DNA of 64,000 nucleotides from Acinetobacter venetianus RAG-1 = CIP 110063 (lineage in GTDB: Bacteria > Pseudomonadota > Gammaproteobacteria > Pseudomonadales > Moraxellaceae): positions 725,615 through 789,614 of the forward strand of contig NZ_KB849557.1 of assembly GCF_000368585.1 (NCBI RefSeq), given 5' to 3'. Below, piece by piece: positions 52,290-62,317 of the stretch. The position numbers and the translations under genes were made by a program. Below the pieces are notes generated by a model. It ran no database searches, was not told where the DNA came from, and saw nothing but the letters and a program-made list of their open reading frames with translations. How positions within the stretch are numbered: the first letter of the stretch is position 1; each line of letters opens with the position of its first letter.

Positions 52290-53411
52290 ATGCCGCTGAG
52301 TCGTGTTGAAGAGCTTGTCGCAGATATTCGTGCAGGCAAAATGGTCATTCTGATGGATGATGAAGATCGTGAAAATGAAGGTGACTTAGTCATCGCTGCG
52401 ACGCATGTTCGTCCTGAAGATATTAACTTCATGATTACCCATGCACGTGGTTTGGTCTGCCTCACACTGAGCCGTGAACGCTGTAAGCAACTTAATCTTC
52501 CATTAATGGTTGATCAAAACGGCGCGCAGCATGCAACAAACTTTACCCTTTCAATTGAAGCTGCTGAAGGGATTAGCACAGGTATTTCTGCTGCTGAACG
52601 TGCACATACGATTCGTACTGCGGTTGCGGCACATGCCAAACCAAGTGACATTGTGCAACCGGGTCATATTTTCCCATTGATGGCGCAACCTGGTGGTGTA
52701 CTGCATCGTGCAGGTCATACTGAAGCTGGTTGTGATTTAACTCGCCTTGCTGGTCTTGAACCAGCATCTGTGATTTGTGAAATCATCAATGAAGACGGCA
52801 CAATGGCGCGTCGTCCAGATTTAGAGGTTTTCGCAGAAAAACATGGTCTTAAAATTGGTACGATCGCAGATCTAATCCATTACCGCATGACCAACGAGCA
52901 AACTGTTGAACGTTTATCACAGGAAAGCATTCAAACCCAATATGGTACCTTTGAACTGTATAAATACCGTGAAATTGGTAACCCAGATATTCATTTAGCT
53001 TTAGTGAAAGGTGAGCCAAAAGATGGTATCACTACTGTTCGCGTGCATGGCTTCAATCCAGTTCGTGACTTATTAAAGCTCAATAAAGCAGATGGTTCTC
53101 CTGCTTGGAATCTAGACCTTGCGATGAAAACGATTGCGGAAAGTGATCGTGGCGTGTTGGTATGGATCGGTCAGGATCATTTGGAAGACTTAGGTCATGC
53201 TTTGCATCACATGAATCAACCAAAACCATTAAAATCAAATGCAGCACTCTCCCAACAATATCAAACGATTGGTGTCGGTGCGCAAATTTTACGTGATCTT
53301 GGTGTAGAGAAAATGAAGCTATTAAGTTCTCCGCTTCGTTTCAATGCCTTATCAGGATTTAATTTAGAGGTAGTGGAATACATCACTGCCGATCAAATCA
53401 CAGCAAAATAA
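52290..53411 (+). CDS. ribBA: RibBA-type protein with degenerate GTP cyclohydrolase half
   Basis: Riboflavin synthesis. Residues 1-205 are a 3,4-dihydroxy-2-butanone 4-phosphate synthase with [15 protein letters not shown] and [13 protein letters not shown] intact. Residues 210-373 look like GTP cyclohydrolase II, but the expected zinc cysteines after the RVH motif are missing (the sequence reads [12 protein letters not shown]), so this half is probably inactive and another ribA is needed elsewhere. It starts a run with ribH, nusB, thiL and pgpA (gaps of 3-15 bp). No FMN riboswitch is visible in the 160-bp gap upstream. Confidence 0.93.
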   Translation: MPLSRVEELVADIRAGKMVILMDDEDRENEGDLVIAATHVRPEDINFMITHARGLVCLTLSRERCKQLNLPLMVDQNGAQHATNFTLSIEAAEGISTGISAAERAHTIRTAVAAHAKPSDIVQPGHIFPLMAQPGGVLHRAGHTEAGCDLTRLAGLEPASVICEIINEDGTMARRPDLEVFAEKHGLKIGTIADLIHYRMTNEQTVERLSQESIQTQYGTFELYKYREIGNPDIHLALVKGEPKDGITTVRVHGFNPVRDLLKLNKADGSPAWNLDLAMKTIAESDRGVLVWIGQDHLEDLGHALHHMNQPKPLKSNAALSQQYQTIGVGAQILRDLGVEKMKLLSSPLRFNALSGFNLEVVEYITADQITAK

Positions 53412-53422
53412 TCGAGGTTGCT

Positions 53423-53893
53423 ATGGCAATTCGCCGAATTGAAGGTTTATTACATCTCGCAAGCGAAGGTCGTTATGCGATCTTAGTTGGTCGTTTCAAC
53501 AGTTTCGTCGTTGAGCATTTACTTGAAGGTGCGATCGACACTTTAAAACGTCACGGCGTTTCAGAAGAAGCGATTACTGTTATTCATGCACCAGGTGCGT
53601 GGGAACTCCCAATCGTTGCGAAAAAATTAGCAGCTTCAAATCAATTTGATGCCATCATTGCACTCGGTGCAGTCATTCGTGGCAGCACACCACACTTCGA
53701 CTTTGTTGCAGGTGAATGTGCAAAAGGTTTAGGTGTTGTTGCACTTGAAAGCACAATGCCAGTGATCAATGGTGTCTTAACAACGGATAGCATTGAACAA
53801 GCTATTGAACGTTCTGGTACGAAAGCAGGAAATAAAGGTAGCGAAGCTGCACTTACTGCAATCGAAATGGTTAACTTATTAAAGGCAATTTAA
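53423..53893 (+). CDS. ribH: Lumazine synthase
   Basis: Makes 6,7-dimethyl-8-ribityllumazine from the RibB product and the pyrimidine precursor; the penultimate step of riboflavin synthesis. 156 residues with [29 protein letters not shown] and [19 protein letters not shown], the family's substrate and phosphate-binding segments. It starts 11 bp after ribBA and ends 3 bp before nusB. Confidence 0.97.
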   Translation: MAIRRIEGLLHLASEGRYAILVGRFNSFVVEHLLEGAIDTLKRHGVSEEAITVIHAPGAWELPIVAKKLAASNQFDAIIALGAVIRGSTPHFDFVAGECAKGLGVVALESTMPVINGVLTTDSIEQAIERSGTKAGNKGSEAALTAIEMVNLLKAI

Positions 53894-53896
53894 AGC

Positions 53897-54346
53897 ATGT
53901 CGCAAACACTTCAGGCCGCTTATGCAGCGAAACGCAAAGCACGTCGTTTTGCTGTACAAGGGATTTATGAATGGCAAATGAGTCAAAATCCTGTACATGA
54001 GATTGAAGCACGTACGCGTGTTGAAAATGCAATGCACAAAGTTGACTTAAATTATTACCATGAATTGCTCACTCAAGTGGTTGCTCAACATGAAGCTTTA
54101 GATGAGCTCCTTATTCCTGTACTTGACCGTGAACTGACTGCACTTGATGGTGTAGAGCTTGCAGCTTTACGCCTAGGTGCTTATGAATTACGAGATCATC
54201 TCGAAATTCCATATCGCGTGGTACTGGATGAAGCAATTGAATTAGCAAAACACTTTGGTGGTGCAGATAGTCATAAATACATCAATGGTGTATTAGACCG
54301 TTTATCATCAAAGCTTCGTGAAGCTGAAAAACAACAAGCAAAATAA
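53897..54346 (+). CDS. nusB: Transcription antitermination factor NusB
   Basis: Binds boxA RNA with NusE in rRNA antitermination. 149 residues, all helical. [17 protein letters not shown] near the start and [33 protein letters not shown] near the end (marks: [13 protein letters not shown] and KYINGVLD) are typical. The ribH-nusB junction is common in bacteria, so the gene is very likely in the riboflavin transcript. Confidence 0.96.
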   Translation: MSQTLQAAYAAKRKARRFAVQGIYEWQMSQNPVHEIEARTRVENAMHKVDLNYYHELLTQVVAQHEALDELLIPVLDRELTALDGVELAALRLGAYELRDHLEIPYRVVLDEAIELAKHFGGADSHKYINGVLDRLSSKLREAEKQQAK

Positions 54347-54361
54347 TAGGCTTGATGTTCT

Positions 54362-55279
54362 ATGGCTGAGTTTTCGATTATTGACCGTTATTTTAAACGA
54401 ACGTCTAAAGTTGATGTAAGTTTAGGCATTGGCGATGACTCAGCTATTATTACCCCTCCTCCCTCACAACAACTAGTGATCTGCACAGATACATTGGTTG
54501 CTGGTCGTCATTTCCCATTAGAAACCTCAGCGCATGCGATTGGCTGGAAAAGCGTCGCAGTCAATTTATCTGATATTGCTGCAATGGGAGCAAAACCTCA
54601 CAGTATTTTACTCGCCTTGAGCCTCCCTCATGTGGATGAAGCTTGGTTGGCTGAATTCAGTCGAGGCTTGTTTGACTGTTGTGACCAGTTCAATGTTTCG
54701 CTGATTGGTGGCGATACAACTCAAAGCACTCAACTCACCATTAGCGTGACAGCATTGGGTTGGATTGATCATGGACAAGCTGTGACTCGATCAGGCGCTC
54801 AAACCGGTGACTATATTTGTGTGAGTGGGCAAGTCGGAGATGCGGCATATGGACTAAAACATCTAGGGCATCCATTACAACATCGCTTAGATTACCCAAC
54901 GCCACGTTGCCAGCTCGGTCAACAATTAAAAGGCTTGGCATCCAGCATGATCGATATCTCTGATGGACTCGCACAAGACTTAGGTCATATTCTCAAAGCC
55001 TCCAAGGTTGGGGCAAAATTACAACTTGAACAGCTTCCGTTAGATCCATCACTAAAACAAATTGAACCACGACATGCTTGGCAATATGCACTCGCAGGTG
55101 GCGATGATTACGAATTATGCTTTACAATATCACCGCAAAACTATGAGAAACTACAGCAACAGCAACTCGATGTTCCGCTTACAATAATCGGCGAAATTAC
55201 CCAACAATCTGGATTGTTATTTGAGTATATGGGCGATATTTACCCATTACATGTTCATGGATACCAACACTTTGCATAA
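54362..55279 (+). CDS. thiL: Thiamine-monophosphate kinase
   Basis: Phosphorylates thiamine monophosphate to thiamine diphosphate, the active cofactor. 305 residues of the PurM/ThiL fold. Motifs GIGDDSAIITPP, DTLVAGRHF and LSDIAAMGAKPH near the start, ISDGLAQDLGHIL in the middle and AGGDDYELCFT. It lies between nusB and pgpA; pgpA starts inside its 3' end. Confidence 0.95.
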   Translation: MAEFSIIDRYFKRTSKVDVSLGIGDDSAIITPPPSQQLVICTDTLVAGRHFPLETSAHAIGWKSVAVNLSDIAAMGAKPHSILLALSLPHVDEAWLAEFSRGLFDCCDQFNVSLIGGDTTQSTQLTISVTALGWIDHGQAVTRSGAQTGDYICVSGQVGDAAYGLKHLGHPLQHRLDYPTPRCQLGQQLKGLASSMIDISDGLAQDLGHILKASKVGAKLQLEQLPLDPSLKQIEPRHAWQYALAGGDDYELCFTISPQNYEKLQQQQLDVPLTIIGEITQQSGLLFEYMGDIYPLHVHGYQHFA

Positions 55280-55778
55280 ACCTCCCATCCACTTCAACCA
55301 AATGAGTTGGTACGACCGCTTTATCGTTTTTTGTGGTGTCGGCTTTGGTTCAGGACTCAGCCCGAAAGCGCCTGGAACGTTTGGTTCTGCCTTTGCGCTG
55401 CTGTTTGTTCCATTCTGGTTACAACTTGGATTGCTAGGCAGTATCGTCGCAATTGTCCTCATGTCACTGGTCGGTATTTATATTTGTGGACATACGGCAA
55501 AAGTCATCCACGTTCATGATGATGGACGTATCGTTTGGGATGAGTTTGCAGGTCAATCTATTACTCTATTGCCTTTGCTTTATCTACAACAAATGAATTG
55601 GTTGTGGGTCATTGTGGGATTTATCTTATTTCGTATCTTTGATGTCTGGAAGCCATTCCCTATTAGTTGGGCTGATCAAAAAGTGTCAGGTGGCTTTGGC
55701 ATTATGCTCGATGACATTATTGCTGGACTTTGGGCCGCACTCTGTATTTTTATAATCCATTTTTATTTTTTGACCTAA
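55257..55778 (+). CDS. pgpA: Phosphatidylglycerophosphatase A
   Basis: Removes phosphate from phosphatidylglycerol phosphate at the inner membrane to make phosphatidylglycerol. About 173 residues with [20 protein letters not shown] and [20 protein letters not shown], the two signature blocks. The start is unclear: ATG 55257 (used here) overlaps thiL by 23 bases, and ATG 55302 lies just past it; no clear ribosome site decides. Three to four membrane segments. Confidence 0.92.
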   Translation: MDTNTLHKPPIHFNQMSWYDRFIVFCGVGFGSGLSPKAPGTFGSAFALLFVPFWLQLGLLGSIVAIVLMSLVGIYICGHTAKVIHVHDDGRIVWDEFAGQSITLLPLLYLQQMNWLWVIVGFILFRIFDVWKPFPISWADQKVSGGFGIMLDDIIAGLWAALCIFIIHFYFLT

Positions 55779-55800
55779 CACATTAATATTAGGGTTAATT

Positions 55801-57165
55801 ATGTCAACAACAGTCATTATTCTTGCTGCAGGGAAAGGAACGCGAATGCGTTCACAACTACCAAAAGTGTTACAACCGCTTGCTGGTCGTCCACTTTTAG
55901 GTCATGTGATTGAAACAGCAAAAAAACTACAAGCTCAGAATATTATTACCATTTATGGGCATGGAGGAGAACTGGTTAAAAATCGCTTTGCCGCTGAACA
56001 AATCGAGTGGGTGGAGCAAGCGGAGCAGTTGGGCACAGGTCATGCCGTCCAAATGACTTTACCTGTCTTACCTCAGGATGGTATTTCACTTATCTTATAT
56101 GGTGATGTTCCTCTGGTTCGCCAAAGTACACTTGAACAACTACTTGAAGCATCAAGCCAATCAGGCATTGGGATGATTACCTTAAATGTTGAAAACCCAA
56201 CAGGTTATGGTCGTATCGTACGCCAAGCTGGAAAAATCCAAGCGATTGTTGAGCATAAAGATGCCAATGAAGAACAACGACAAATCCAAGAAATCAATAC
56301 AGGCATTTATTGCGTAAGTAATGCAAAGCTGCATCAATGGTTACCAAAACTGTCTAACAATAATGTGCAAGGTGAATACTACCTGACTGATATTGTTGCA
56401 ATGGCCGTTACCGATGGTTTAGAAATTGCATCGATCCAACCTGAACTTGAGTTTGAAGTAGAAGGTGTAAATGACCGTTTGCAATTAGCGGCATTGGAAC
56501 GTGAATTTCAGCAACAACAAGCCAAAGAATTGATGCAACAAGGCGTACACCTGATTGATCCAAGTCGTTTTGATCTACGAGGTCATCTCAAATGTGGTCA
56601 AGACGTGCAGATTGATATCAATGTCATTATTGAAGGTGATTGCGAGCTTGGCGATAACGTTCAACTTGGCGCTGGCTGTATTTTGAAAAACACACGCATT
56701 GCCGCTGGAACAAAAGTTCAAGCCTACAGCGTTTTTGAAAACGCTATCGTGGGCGAAAATACCCAAATTGGACCTTTTGCACGTTTACGCCCAGGTACAA
56801 ACTTGGGTAATGATGTGCATATTGGCAACTTTGTTGAAGTGAAAAATTCAAACATTGGTCAAGGGTCCAAAGCCAATCATTTTACCTATTTAGGTGATGC
56901 TGATATCGGTGCGGATTGTAATATTGGCGCAGGCACGATTACTTGTAATTATGATGGTGCAAACAAACACCGTACTGTGATTGAAGACAATGTCTTCATT
57001 GGCACAAATAATTCCTTGGTTGCACCGATCAAAATTGGTCAGGGTGCGACCACTGGTGCTGGCTCAACCCTAACGAGAGACGTCGCTGATCATAGTTTAG
57101 CTGTGGAACGTGCTAAACAATTTGAAAAAGCAAATTATCAACGTCCCCAAAAGCTGAAAAAATAA
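55801..57165 (+). CDS. glmU: Bifunctional GlmU (UDP-GlcNAc synthesis)
   Basis: Acetyltransferase and uridylyltransferase making UDP-N-acetylglucosamine for peptidoglycan and lipopolysaccharide. 454 residues: an N-terminal nucleotidyltransferase ([31 protein letters not shown] near residue 8, described by its marks AAGKGTRM and PKVL), then a left-handed beta-helix acetyltransferase with repeats such as [14 protein letters not shown] and [24 protein letters not shown]. It lies 12 bp before glmS. Confidence 0.96.
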   Translation: MSTTVIILAAGKGTRMRSQLPKVLQPLAGRPLLGHVIETAKKLQAQNIITIYGHGGELVKNRFAAEQIEWVEQAEQLGTGHAVQMTLPVLPQDGISLILYGDVPLVRQSTLEQLLEASSQSGIGMITLNVENPTGYGRIVRQAGKIQAIVEHKDANEEQRQIQEINTGIYCVSNAKLHQWLPKLSNNNVQGEYYLTDIVAMAVTDGLEIASIQPELEFEVEGVNDRLQLAALEREFQQQQAKELMQQGVHLIDPSRFDLRGHLKCGQDVQIDINVIIEGDCELGDNVQLGAGCILKNTRIAAGTKVQAYSVFENAIVGENTQIGPFARLRPGTNLGNDVHIGNFVEVKNSNIGQGSKANHFTYLGDADIGADCNIGAGTITCNYDGANKHRTVIEDNVFIGTNNSLVAPIKIGQGATTGAGSTLTRDVADHSLAVERAKQFEKANYQRPQKLKK

Positions 57166-57177
57166 GAGGATATAATT

Positions 57178-59016
57178 ATGTGTGGTATTGTTGGAGGCGT
57201 TGCTGAACGTTGTGTAACTGAGATCTTGATCGAAGGTTTAAAGCGCCTTGAATATCGTGGTTATGACTCTGCGGGTTTAGCACTCTTAAATAAAGAACAA
57301 ATTTTACGTGAACGTCGTGTTGGTAAAGTTGCTAACTTGGCTGAAGCTGTTTCAGAACAGCATTTGACGGGTAATATCGGTATTGCACACACACGTTGGG
57401 CAACTCATGGTAAGCCAACTGAAAACAATGCACATCCGCATGTTTCAGGCAATGTTGCAGTTGTTCACAACGGTATTATTGAGAATTACCAAGAACTCAA
57501 AGATGAACTACAAGCTCTTGGCTATATCTTTACCTCTCAAACTGACACAGAAGTTGTTGCTCACCTTGTCAATGATGCCTTAAAGCAAACAGATAGCTTA
57601 TTAGAAGCTGTTCAAAAGGTAACACCACGTCTTAAAGGTGCTTATGCTTTAGGTATTATTCATACTGAACATGCTGATGAACTCATCACCGTTCGCGAAG
57701 GTTCTCCGCTCGTGATTGGTGTTGGTATTGGTGAGAACTTTATTAGTTCAGATCAACTTGCTTTGTTACCTGTGACCAATCGCTTCGTTTATTTAGAAGA
57801 AGGTGATATTGCGCGTTTAACACGTACTAGCATTGAAGTTTTTGTGAATGGTGAACGTGTTGATCGCCCAGTGAAAGAGCTTGATGCGACTGTAAGTAAT
57901 GCATCGAAAGGCGAATATAAACACTTCATGCTCAAAGAAATTTATGAGCAACCTGAAGCCATTCAACAAACGATTTCACAAGCATTGAATGGCAATAATT
58001 TGCGTGAAGATTTTCTTCAACATGCCAATGCGGATTTTAACAAAATTCAGCAAGTACAAATCATTGCCTGCGGTACCAGCTACCATGCAGGTATGATTGC
58101 GAAATACTGGTTTGAACAGCTAATTGGTGTTCCATGCCAAGTTGAAATTGCCAGCGAATTCCGTTACCGCACGCCTGTTATTGTGGAAAATACACTTTAT
58201 ATCTGTATTTCTCAGTCTGGAGAAACCGCGGATACATTGGCAGCGTTACGTGAAACTCAAAAGCGTGCCAAAGCAAATAACATCAATATCAGCACCATGA
58301 CGATTTGTAACGTTGCAACGTCATCAATGGTACGTGAAACAGATCATCATTTGCTGACACTTGCTGGCCCTGAAATTGGTGTTGCCTCAACCAAAGCATT
58401 CACAACTCAGCTGGCTGCTTTGATGTTATTAATTATCAAAATCGGTCAAGTTAAGCAGCGTCTCGCAGCAGCTCAGCTGACTGAAATTACTGAAGCGTTA
58501 TGGCACTGCCCGAAAGTAATTTTAGATACGCTACAGCACAACACAGCGATTCTTCGTTTATCTGCACTGTTTGTAGAAAAGAATCACTGCTTATTCTTAG
58601 GCCGTGGCACACACTTCCCTATCGCATTGGAAGGTGCTTTGAAACTGAAAGAAATTTCATATATTCATGCAGAAGGATATGCAGCAGGTGAATTGAAGCA
58701 TGGTCCGTTGGCATTAGTCGATAATGAAATGCCTGTGGTGATCTTAGCGCCAAATGACGAAATGCTCGATAAGTTAAAATCGAATATGGAAGAAGTTCAA
58801 GCGCGTGGCGGCGAACTTTTTGTATTTGCAGATGAAAACAGCGGCATTCAAGAGAAAGATCGTCAACACGTTGTACACATCCCAGCAGTGAATGAATGGT
58901 TAGCGCCAATCGTTTACAGCGTACCTGTACAGTTGCTTTCTTATCATGTTGCAGTATTACGCGGTACAGATGTCGACCAACCTCGTAACCTTGCGAAAAG
59001 TGTTACTGTGGAATAA
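57178..59016 (+). CDS. glmS: Glutamine-fructose-6-phosphate aminotransferase
   Basis: Makes glucosamine 6-phosphate from fructose 6-phosphate and glutamine, the entry to amino sugar synthesis and the step feeding GlmU. 612 residues: glutaminase domain with catalytic C1 (MCGIVGG, C after the start methionine), and two SIS domains with CISQSGETADTLAAL and STKAFTTQ. The sequence ends DQPRNLAKSVTVE, the usual C-terminus. It follows glmU by 12 bp in one transcript; no glmS-type ribozyme is present in the gap. Confidence 0.97.
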   Translation: MCGIVGGVAERCVTEILIEGLKRLEYRGYDSAGLALLNKEQILRERRVGKVANLAEAVSEQHLTGNIGIAHTRWATHGKPTENNAHPHVSGNVAVVHNGIIENYQELKDELQALGYIFTSQTDTEVVAHLVNDALKQTDSLLEAVQKVTPRLKGAYALGIIHTEHADELITVREGSPLVIGVGIGENFISSDQLALLPVTNRFVYLEEGDIARLTRTSIEVFVNGERVDRPVKELDATVSNASKGEYKHFMLKEIYEQPEAIQQTISQALNGNNLREDFLQHANADFNKIQQVQIIACGTSYHAGMIAKYWFEQLIGVPCQVEIASEFRYRTPVIVENTLYICISQSGETADTLAALRETQKRAKANNINISTMTICNVATSSMVRETDHHLLTLAGPEIGVASTKAFTTQLAALMLLIIKIGQVKQRLAAAQLTEITEALWHCPKVILDTLQHNTAILRLSALFVEKNHCLFLGRGTHFPIALEGALKLKEISYIHAEGYAAGELKHGPLALVDNEMPVVILAPNDEMLDKLKSNMEEVQARGGELFVFADENSGIQEKDRQHVVHIPAVNEWLAPIVYSVPVQLLSYHVAVLRGTDVDQPRNLAKSVTVE

Positions 59017-59024
59017 TTAAAAAA

Positions 59025-59054
59025 AATGGAAGAAAGGTTCACCTTTCTTCCATT
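59025..59054. terminator. Bidirectional terminator
   Basis: AATGGAAGAAAGGT and ACCTTTCTTCCATT arms with a two-base centre, preceded by an A run, between glmS and the convergent YitT gene. Confidence 0.8.
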
Positions 59055-59090
59055 CTCAAATGCCAATAGAAAAATGAGAAGTATCTGACT

Positions 59091-59729
59091 TTAAGCCACG
59101 TAACGATTGGTTTTATGATTTAACAAAATAATAGAATTCAGAATCACAGCTCCCAGTATAGAAATCAGAATCAATTTCCAATCCACAAAAAATAATGAAA
59201 TCAATAAGATCGCAACATCAATTCCCATCTGTACCTTGCCTGCTGGAATCTTAAACTGCTCTTGTAAATAAAGAACCAATAAATTAATACCACCCAAACT
59301 AGAGCGATGTCTGAAAAGAATCAGAAAACTCACACCCATCAGCACATTCGCGAAGATCGTCGCATAAAATGGATTTACGTCTGACAGGTGAAAAAAATGG
59401 GGAATCATTTCCGTAAAACCTGCCAGTAAAGCCACGGCAATAAACGTCTTTACGACTAAACCAACGCCCATTTTTTTATAAGCAAAATAGTAAAATGGAA
59501 TATTAATCAGGAAAAATAAAATACCAAACTTAATATCTGTGATGTAATGAATCAACAATGACAGGCCAGCTGTTCCACCCGTCATAATTCCTGCTTGCTT
59601 TAACAATGTCATCGCAAATGAAAGAATAAAAGTGCCGATTAACATGGCAAGTGCATCTTCAATCTTTGAGTGTTGATCAATTACAGGCATGACTGGGCTT
59701 ACCAAAGATACTTTTTGATCGGTATTCAT
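59091..59729 (-). CDS. YitT-family membrane protein
   Basis: About 212 residues with five or six membrane segments in the YitT (DUF161) pattern: IEDALAMLIGTFILSFAMTLLKQAGIMTGGTAGLSLLIH near the start (marks: GGTAGLSLL and FGILFFLINIPFYY) and FRHRSSLGGINLLVLYLQEQF. The family is predicted to be an exporter or permease of unknown substrate. Start uncertain: ATG 59729 or 59801, the latter adding a hydrophobic N-terminus; neither has a clear ribosome site. Confidence 0.8.
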   Translation of the reverse strand: MNTDQKVSLVSPVMPVIDQHSKIEDALAMLIGTFILSFAMTLLKQAGIMTGGTAGLSLLIHYITDIKFGILFFLINIPFYYFAYKKMGVGLVVKTFIAVALLAGFTEMIPHFFHLSDVNPFYATIFANVLMGVSFLILFRHRSSLGGINLLVLYLQEQFKIPAGKVQMGIDVAILLISLFFVDWKLILISILGAVILNSIILLNHKTNRYVA

Positions 59730-59931
59730 AACGCTACAACTTAATAGGAGAACAACAGAAGGGAGAGAAATCTTTAAAAAAGATATGACATATTTGATCA
59801 TTTTTATTTAATTTTCGCAATTTTTTCTTATATTTTCACCATAAATGCAATTTATATTCAAAATAATCCAATTGGTATAATCAAAACCCAAAAAAGCCGA
59901 GCGATAACACCCAGCTTAGGAAAGCGTTGTT

Positions 59932-60396
59932 CTATTTAATCGCAATACCATTTTCTTTTAATTTTTCAAGCACGATTGAGGTATTTAAATTACTCACCCC
60001 AAAGTTTTGGGAGGATAAAATACCGATCAATTTAACCATTTCATCTAAGTTTTTGACTGCAACTTTGAGGGCAAAATCATAACTCCCTGTGAGTTTGTAA
60101 ATATCTTTGACCGCAGGCTCATGCATCAGAAACTCAACAAAACGATCGTGTGTTGCATCATTATAATTTTGTAGCTTCACTTCAATAATACCCATAATTG
60201 GTGCTGGATCAGCACTCAATGCGATTTGGGCATAATAACCAGTGATAATATTTTGCTGTTCGAGATAAATACGACGACGAGAACATTGTGAAGTTGATAA
60301 GCCAACCAACTCTGCCAACTCTTGATTGGCTAAACGTCCATTTCGCTGTAAATGATGAATAATCTTACGGTCAAAATCATCAAGTTGGTCTGTCAT
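59932..60396 (-). CDS. Lrp/AsnC-family regulator
   Basis: 154 residues from ATG 60396 (AGAGAG four bases upstream). N-terminal HTH with DDFDRKIIHHLQRNGRLANQELAELVGLSTSQCSRR (marks: RLANQELAELVGLS), then the RAM ligand-binding domain with MGIIEVKLQNYN and VKDIYKLTGSYDFALKVAVKN. Such regulators respond to amino acids; the ligand and targets here are unknown. The reading to 60432 adds 12 residues without support. It lies close to pncA, both on the minus strand. Confidence 0.9.
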   Translation of the reverse strand: MTDQLDDFDRKIIHHLQRNGRLANQELAELVGLSTSQCSRRRIYLEQQNIITGYYAQIALSADPAPIMGIIEVKLQNYNDATHDRFVEFLMHEPAVKDIYKLTGSYDFALKVAVKNLDEMVKLIGILSSQNFGVSNLNTSIVLEKLKENGIAIK

Positions 60397-60489
60397 AAAA
60401 CTCTCTGTGGTAATAGCGCGGCATAGTAACAATCATGAAAGCTGATCATGATCGAAAAGTGTAACGTCTTTAGATTAATTGCAACAAGC

Positions 60490-61122
60490 TCAAGGCAGAA
60501 TCGTCGTTGAGTGAATGAGCTCTACCCCTTGATCCAACATCTGCTGCCAAGCCTGTTGTAGAGACCCATTTAAATCAATTGCTTTACATGCATCTTCAAT
60601 CACATAGGTCTTAAATCCAAAGGCTGCGGCATCAAGTGCCGTCCACGCCACACAAAAATCTGTCGCAATCCCCACGATATATACCGTATCAACTTGATGT
60701 TCTTTCAAATACCCATTTAATCCTGTCGGAGTTTTTCGATCTGCCTCCATAAATGCAGAATAACTATCAATATCGGGATGAAAGCCTTTACGAATAATGA
60801 GTTGAGCGGTTGGAATATTCAAATCAGGATGAAATGCTGCATCATGACTCCCCTGCACACAGTGTTTCGGCCATAACACTTGAGTACCATAATTCAACTC
60901 TATGGTTTCAAATGGCTGTTTATGCGGATGATTTTCAGCAAAAGAGATATGCTGTTCTGGATGCCAGTCTTGGGTCAACACCACATGACCAAATTTTGTA
61001 GCGAGCTGATTAATTAAAGGAATGATCTGATCAGCTTGGTCGACGGCTAAGTTTCCACCCGGTGTAAAACCATTCTGAACATCCACCACAATCAATGCGA
61101 TATTCTTTGAATTCACTGACAT
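60490..61122 (-). CDS. pncA: Nicotinamidase
   Basis: Hydrolyses nicotinamide to nicotinate and ammonia for NAD salvage, upstream of pncB at 46322-47527. 210 residues. Catalytic D14 (IVVDVQNGF), K112 (IIRKGFHPD) and C157 (GIATDFCVAWTALD), and metal ligands D52, H54 and H88 (QDWHPEQH, WPKHC) are all visible. This enzyme is also the activator of pyrazinamide in mycobacteria. Likely its own promoter; the Lrp gene follows on the same strand. Confidence 0.95.
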   Translation of the reverse strand: MSVNSKNIALIVVDVQNGFTPGGNLAVDQADQIIPLINQLATKFGHVVLTQDWHPEQHISFAENHPHKQPFETIELNYGTQVLWPKHCVQGSHDAAFHPDLNIPTAQLIIRKGFHPDIDSYSAFMEADRKTPTGLNGYLKEHQVDTVYIVGIATDFCVAWTALDAAAFGFKTYVIEDACKAIDLNGSLQQAWQQMLDQGVELIHSTTILP

Positions 61123-61411
61123 CGCTGTCTTTCCCTCTAAACCATCTGGTTTTACAATACCCTGCCTGCGTTATTCTGACTAGAGATAGCAAAACTTTTA
61201 ATTAAGATGAAAACTATTCAAGTTAAAGATGAATTAAAGTTTTCTACAGTTTGACCAAAGCATATTGTTCTTATGTCTCTGATCAGTCATAATTTGCATA
61301 ATTGTCATTCAACTCGACTTCTGTTGAACGACGAATCAAAATACTGCAACCATCCAATATTTCGTTTAAATTACTTCAATCTCGGATGGGAAAATAGGAT
61401 ATTTTTTTAAA
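61123..61411. other. Divergent promoter region of pncA and dapA
   Basis: 289 bp between two divergent genes, AT-rich; it must hold both promoters. I see no riboswitch (a lysine riboswitch would be far larger and structured), no repeat, and no short gene. Confidence 0.5.
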
Positions 61412-62305
61412 ATGACTCAGCTAGCACAGAATATTCAAGGCTCAATTGTCGCAATCGTCACCCCAATGTTTGAAGATGGCAGCGTAGATTGGAAGGGTCT
61501 TGAGAAGCTCGTTGAGTGGCACATCCAACAAGGTACTAATAGCATTGTTGCTGTCGGCACAACGGGCGAAGCTTCTACACTCAGCATGGAAGAACATACA
61601 CAAGTCATTAAAGAAGTGATTCGTGTCGCGAATAAACGTATTCCTATTATTGCGGGTACAGGCGCTAACTCAACGCGTGAAGCGATTGAACTGACCAAAG
61701 CAGCAAAAGAGTTAGGTGCTGACGCAGCGCTATTGGTTACGCCATATTATAATAAACCAACGCAAGAAGGCTTATATCAACACTATAAAGCAATTGCAGA
61801 AGCTGTTGATATTCCTCAAATCCTTTATAATGTTCCAGGTCGTACTGGTGTTGACATGCAAAATGATACGGTCATTCGCCTTGCTGATGTTAAAAACATT
61901 ATTGGTATTAAAGATGCAACAGGCGATGTTCCTCGTGGTCAAGCACTCATCGAAGGCTTAAACGGTAAAATGGCTGTTTATTCAGGTGATGATGAAACAG
62001 CATGGGAACTGATTTTACTTGGTGCTAAAGGTAATATCTCGGTCACTGCAAACGTAGCGCCAAAACAAATGAGCGAAGTTTGTGAAGCAGCATTGGCTGG
62101 TGATAAAGCAAAAGCGCAAAGCTTGAATCAACAAATTGCAAATCTACACAATATTTTGTTTTGCGAATCAAACCCAATTCCTGTGAAATGGGCATTGCAT
62201 GAGATGGGATACATTAGCACAGGCCTACGCCTGCCTTTAACCGCTCTAGCAGAACAATATCGTGAACCTCTTCGCAACGACTTAAAAGTTGCGGGAATTA
62301 TTTAA
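61412..62305 (+). CDS. dapA: 4-Hydroxy-tetrahydrodipicolinate synthase
   Basis: First step of the lysine and diaminopimelate branch: condenses pyruvate with aspartate semialdehyde. 297 residues, a TIM barrel. Schiff-base lysine K167 (GIKDATGDVPR), Y139 in LYNVPGRTG, and TTGEAS (50-55) are intact. It is followed 12 bp later by the bamC-like gene, an order shared with E. coli. Confidence 0.97.
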   Translation: MTQLAQNIQGSIVAIVTPMFEDGSVDWKGLEKLVEWHIQQGTNSIVAVGTTGEASTLSMEEHTQVIKEVIRVANKRIPIIAGTGANSTREAIELTKAAKELGADAALLVTPYYNKPTQEGLYQHYKAIAEAVDIPQILYNVPGRTGVDMQNDTVIRLADVKNIIGIKDATGDVPRGQALIEGLNGKMAVYSGDDETAWELILLGAKGNISVTANVAPKQMSEVCEAALAGDKAKAQSLNQQIANLHNILFCESNPIPVKWALHEMGYISTGLRLPLTALAEQYREPLRNDLKVAGII

Positions 62306-62317
62306 TACGAGCAATTT

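Noticed and set aside
57166-57177. glmS ribozyme
   Set aside because: Only 12 bp separate glmU and glmS; a ribozyme cannot fit.
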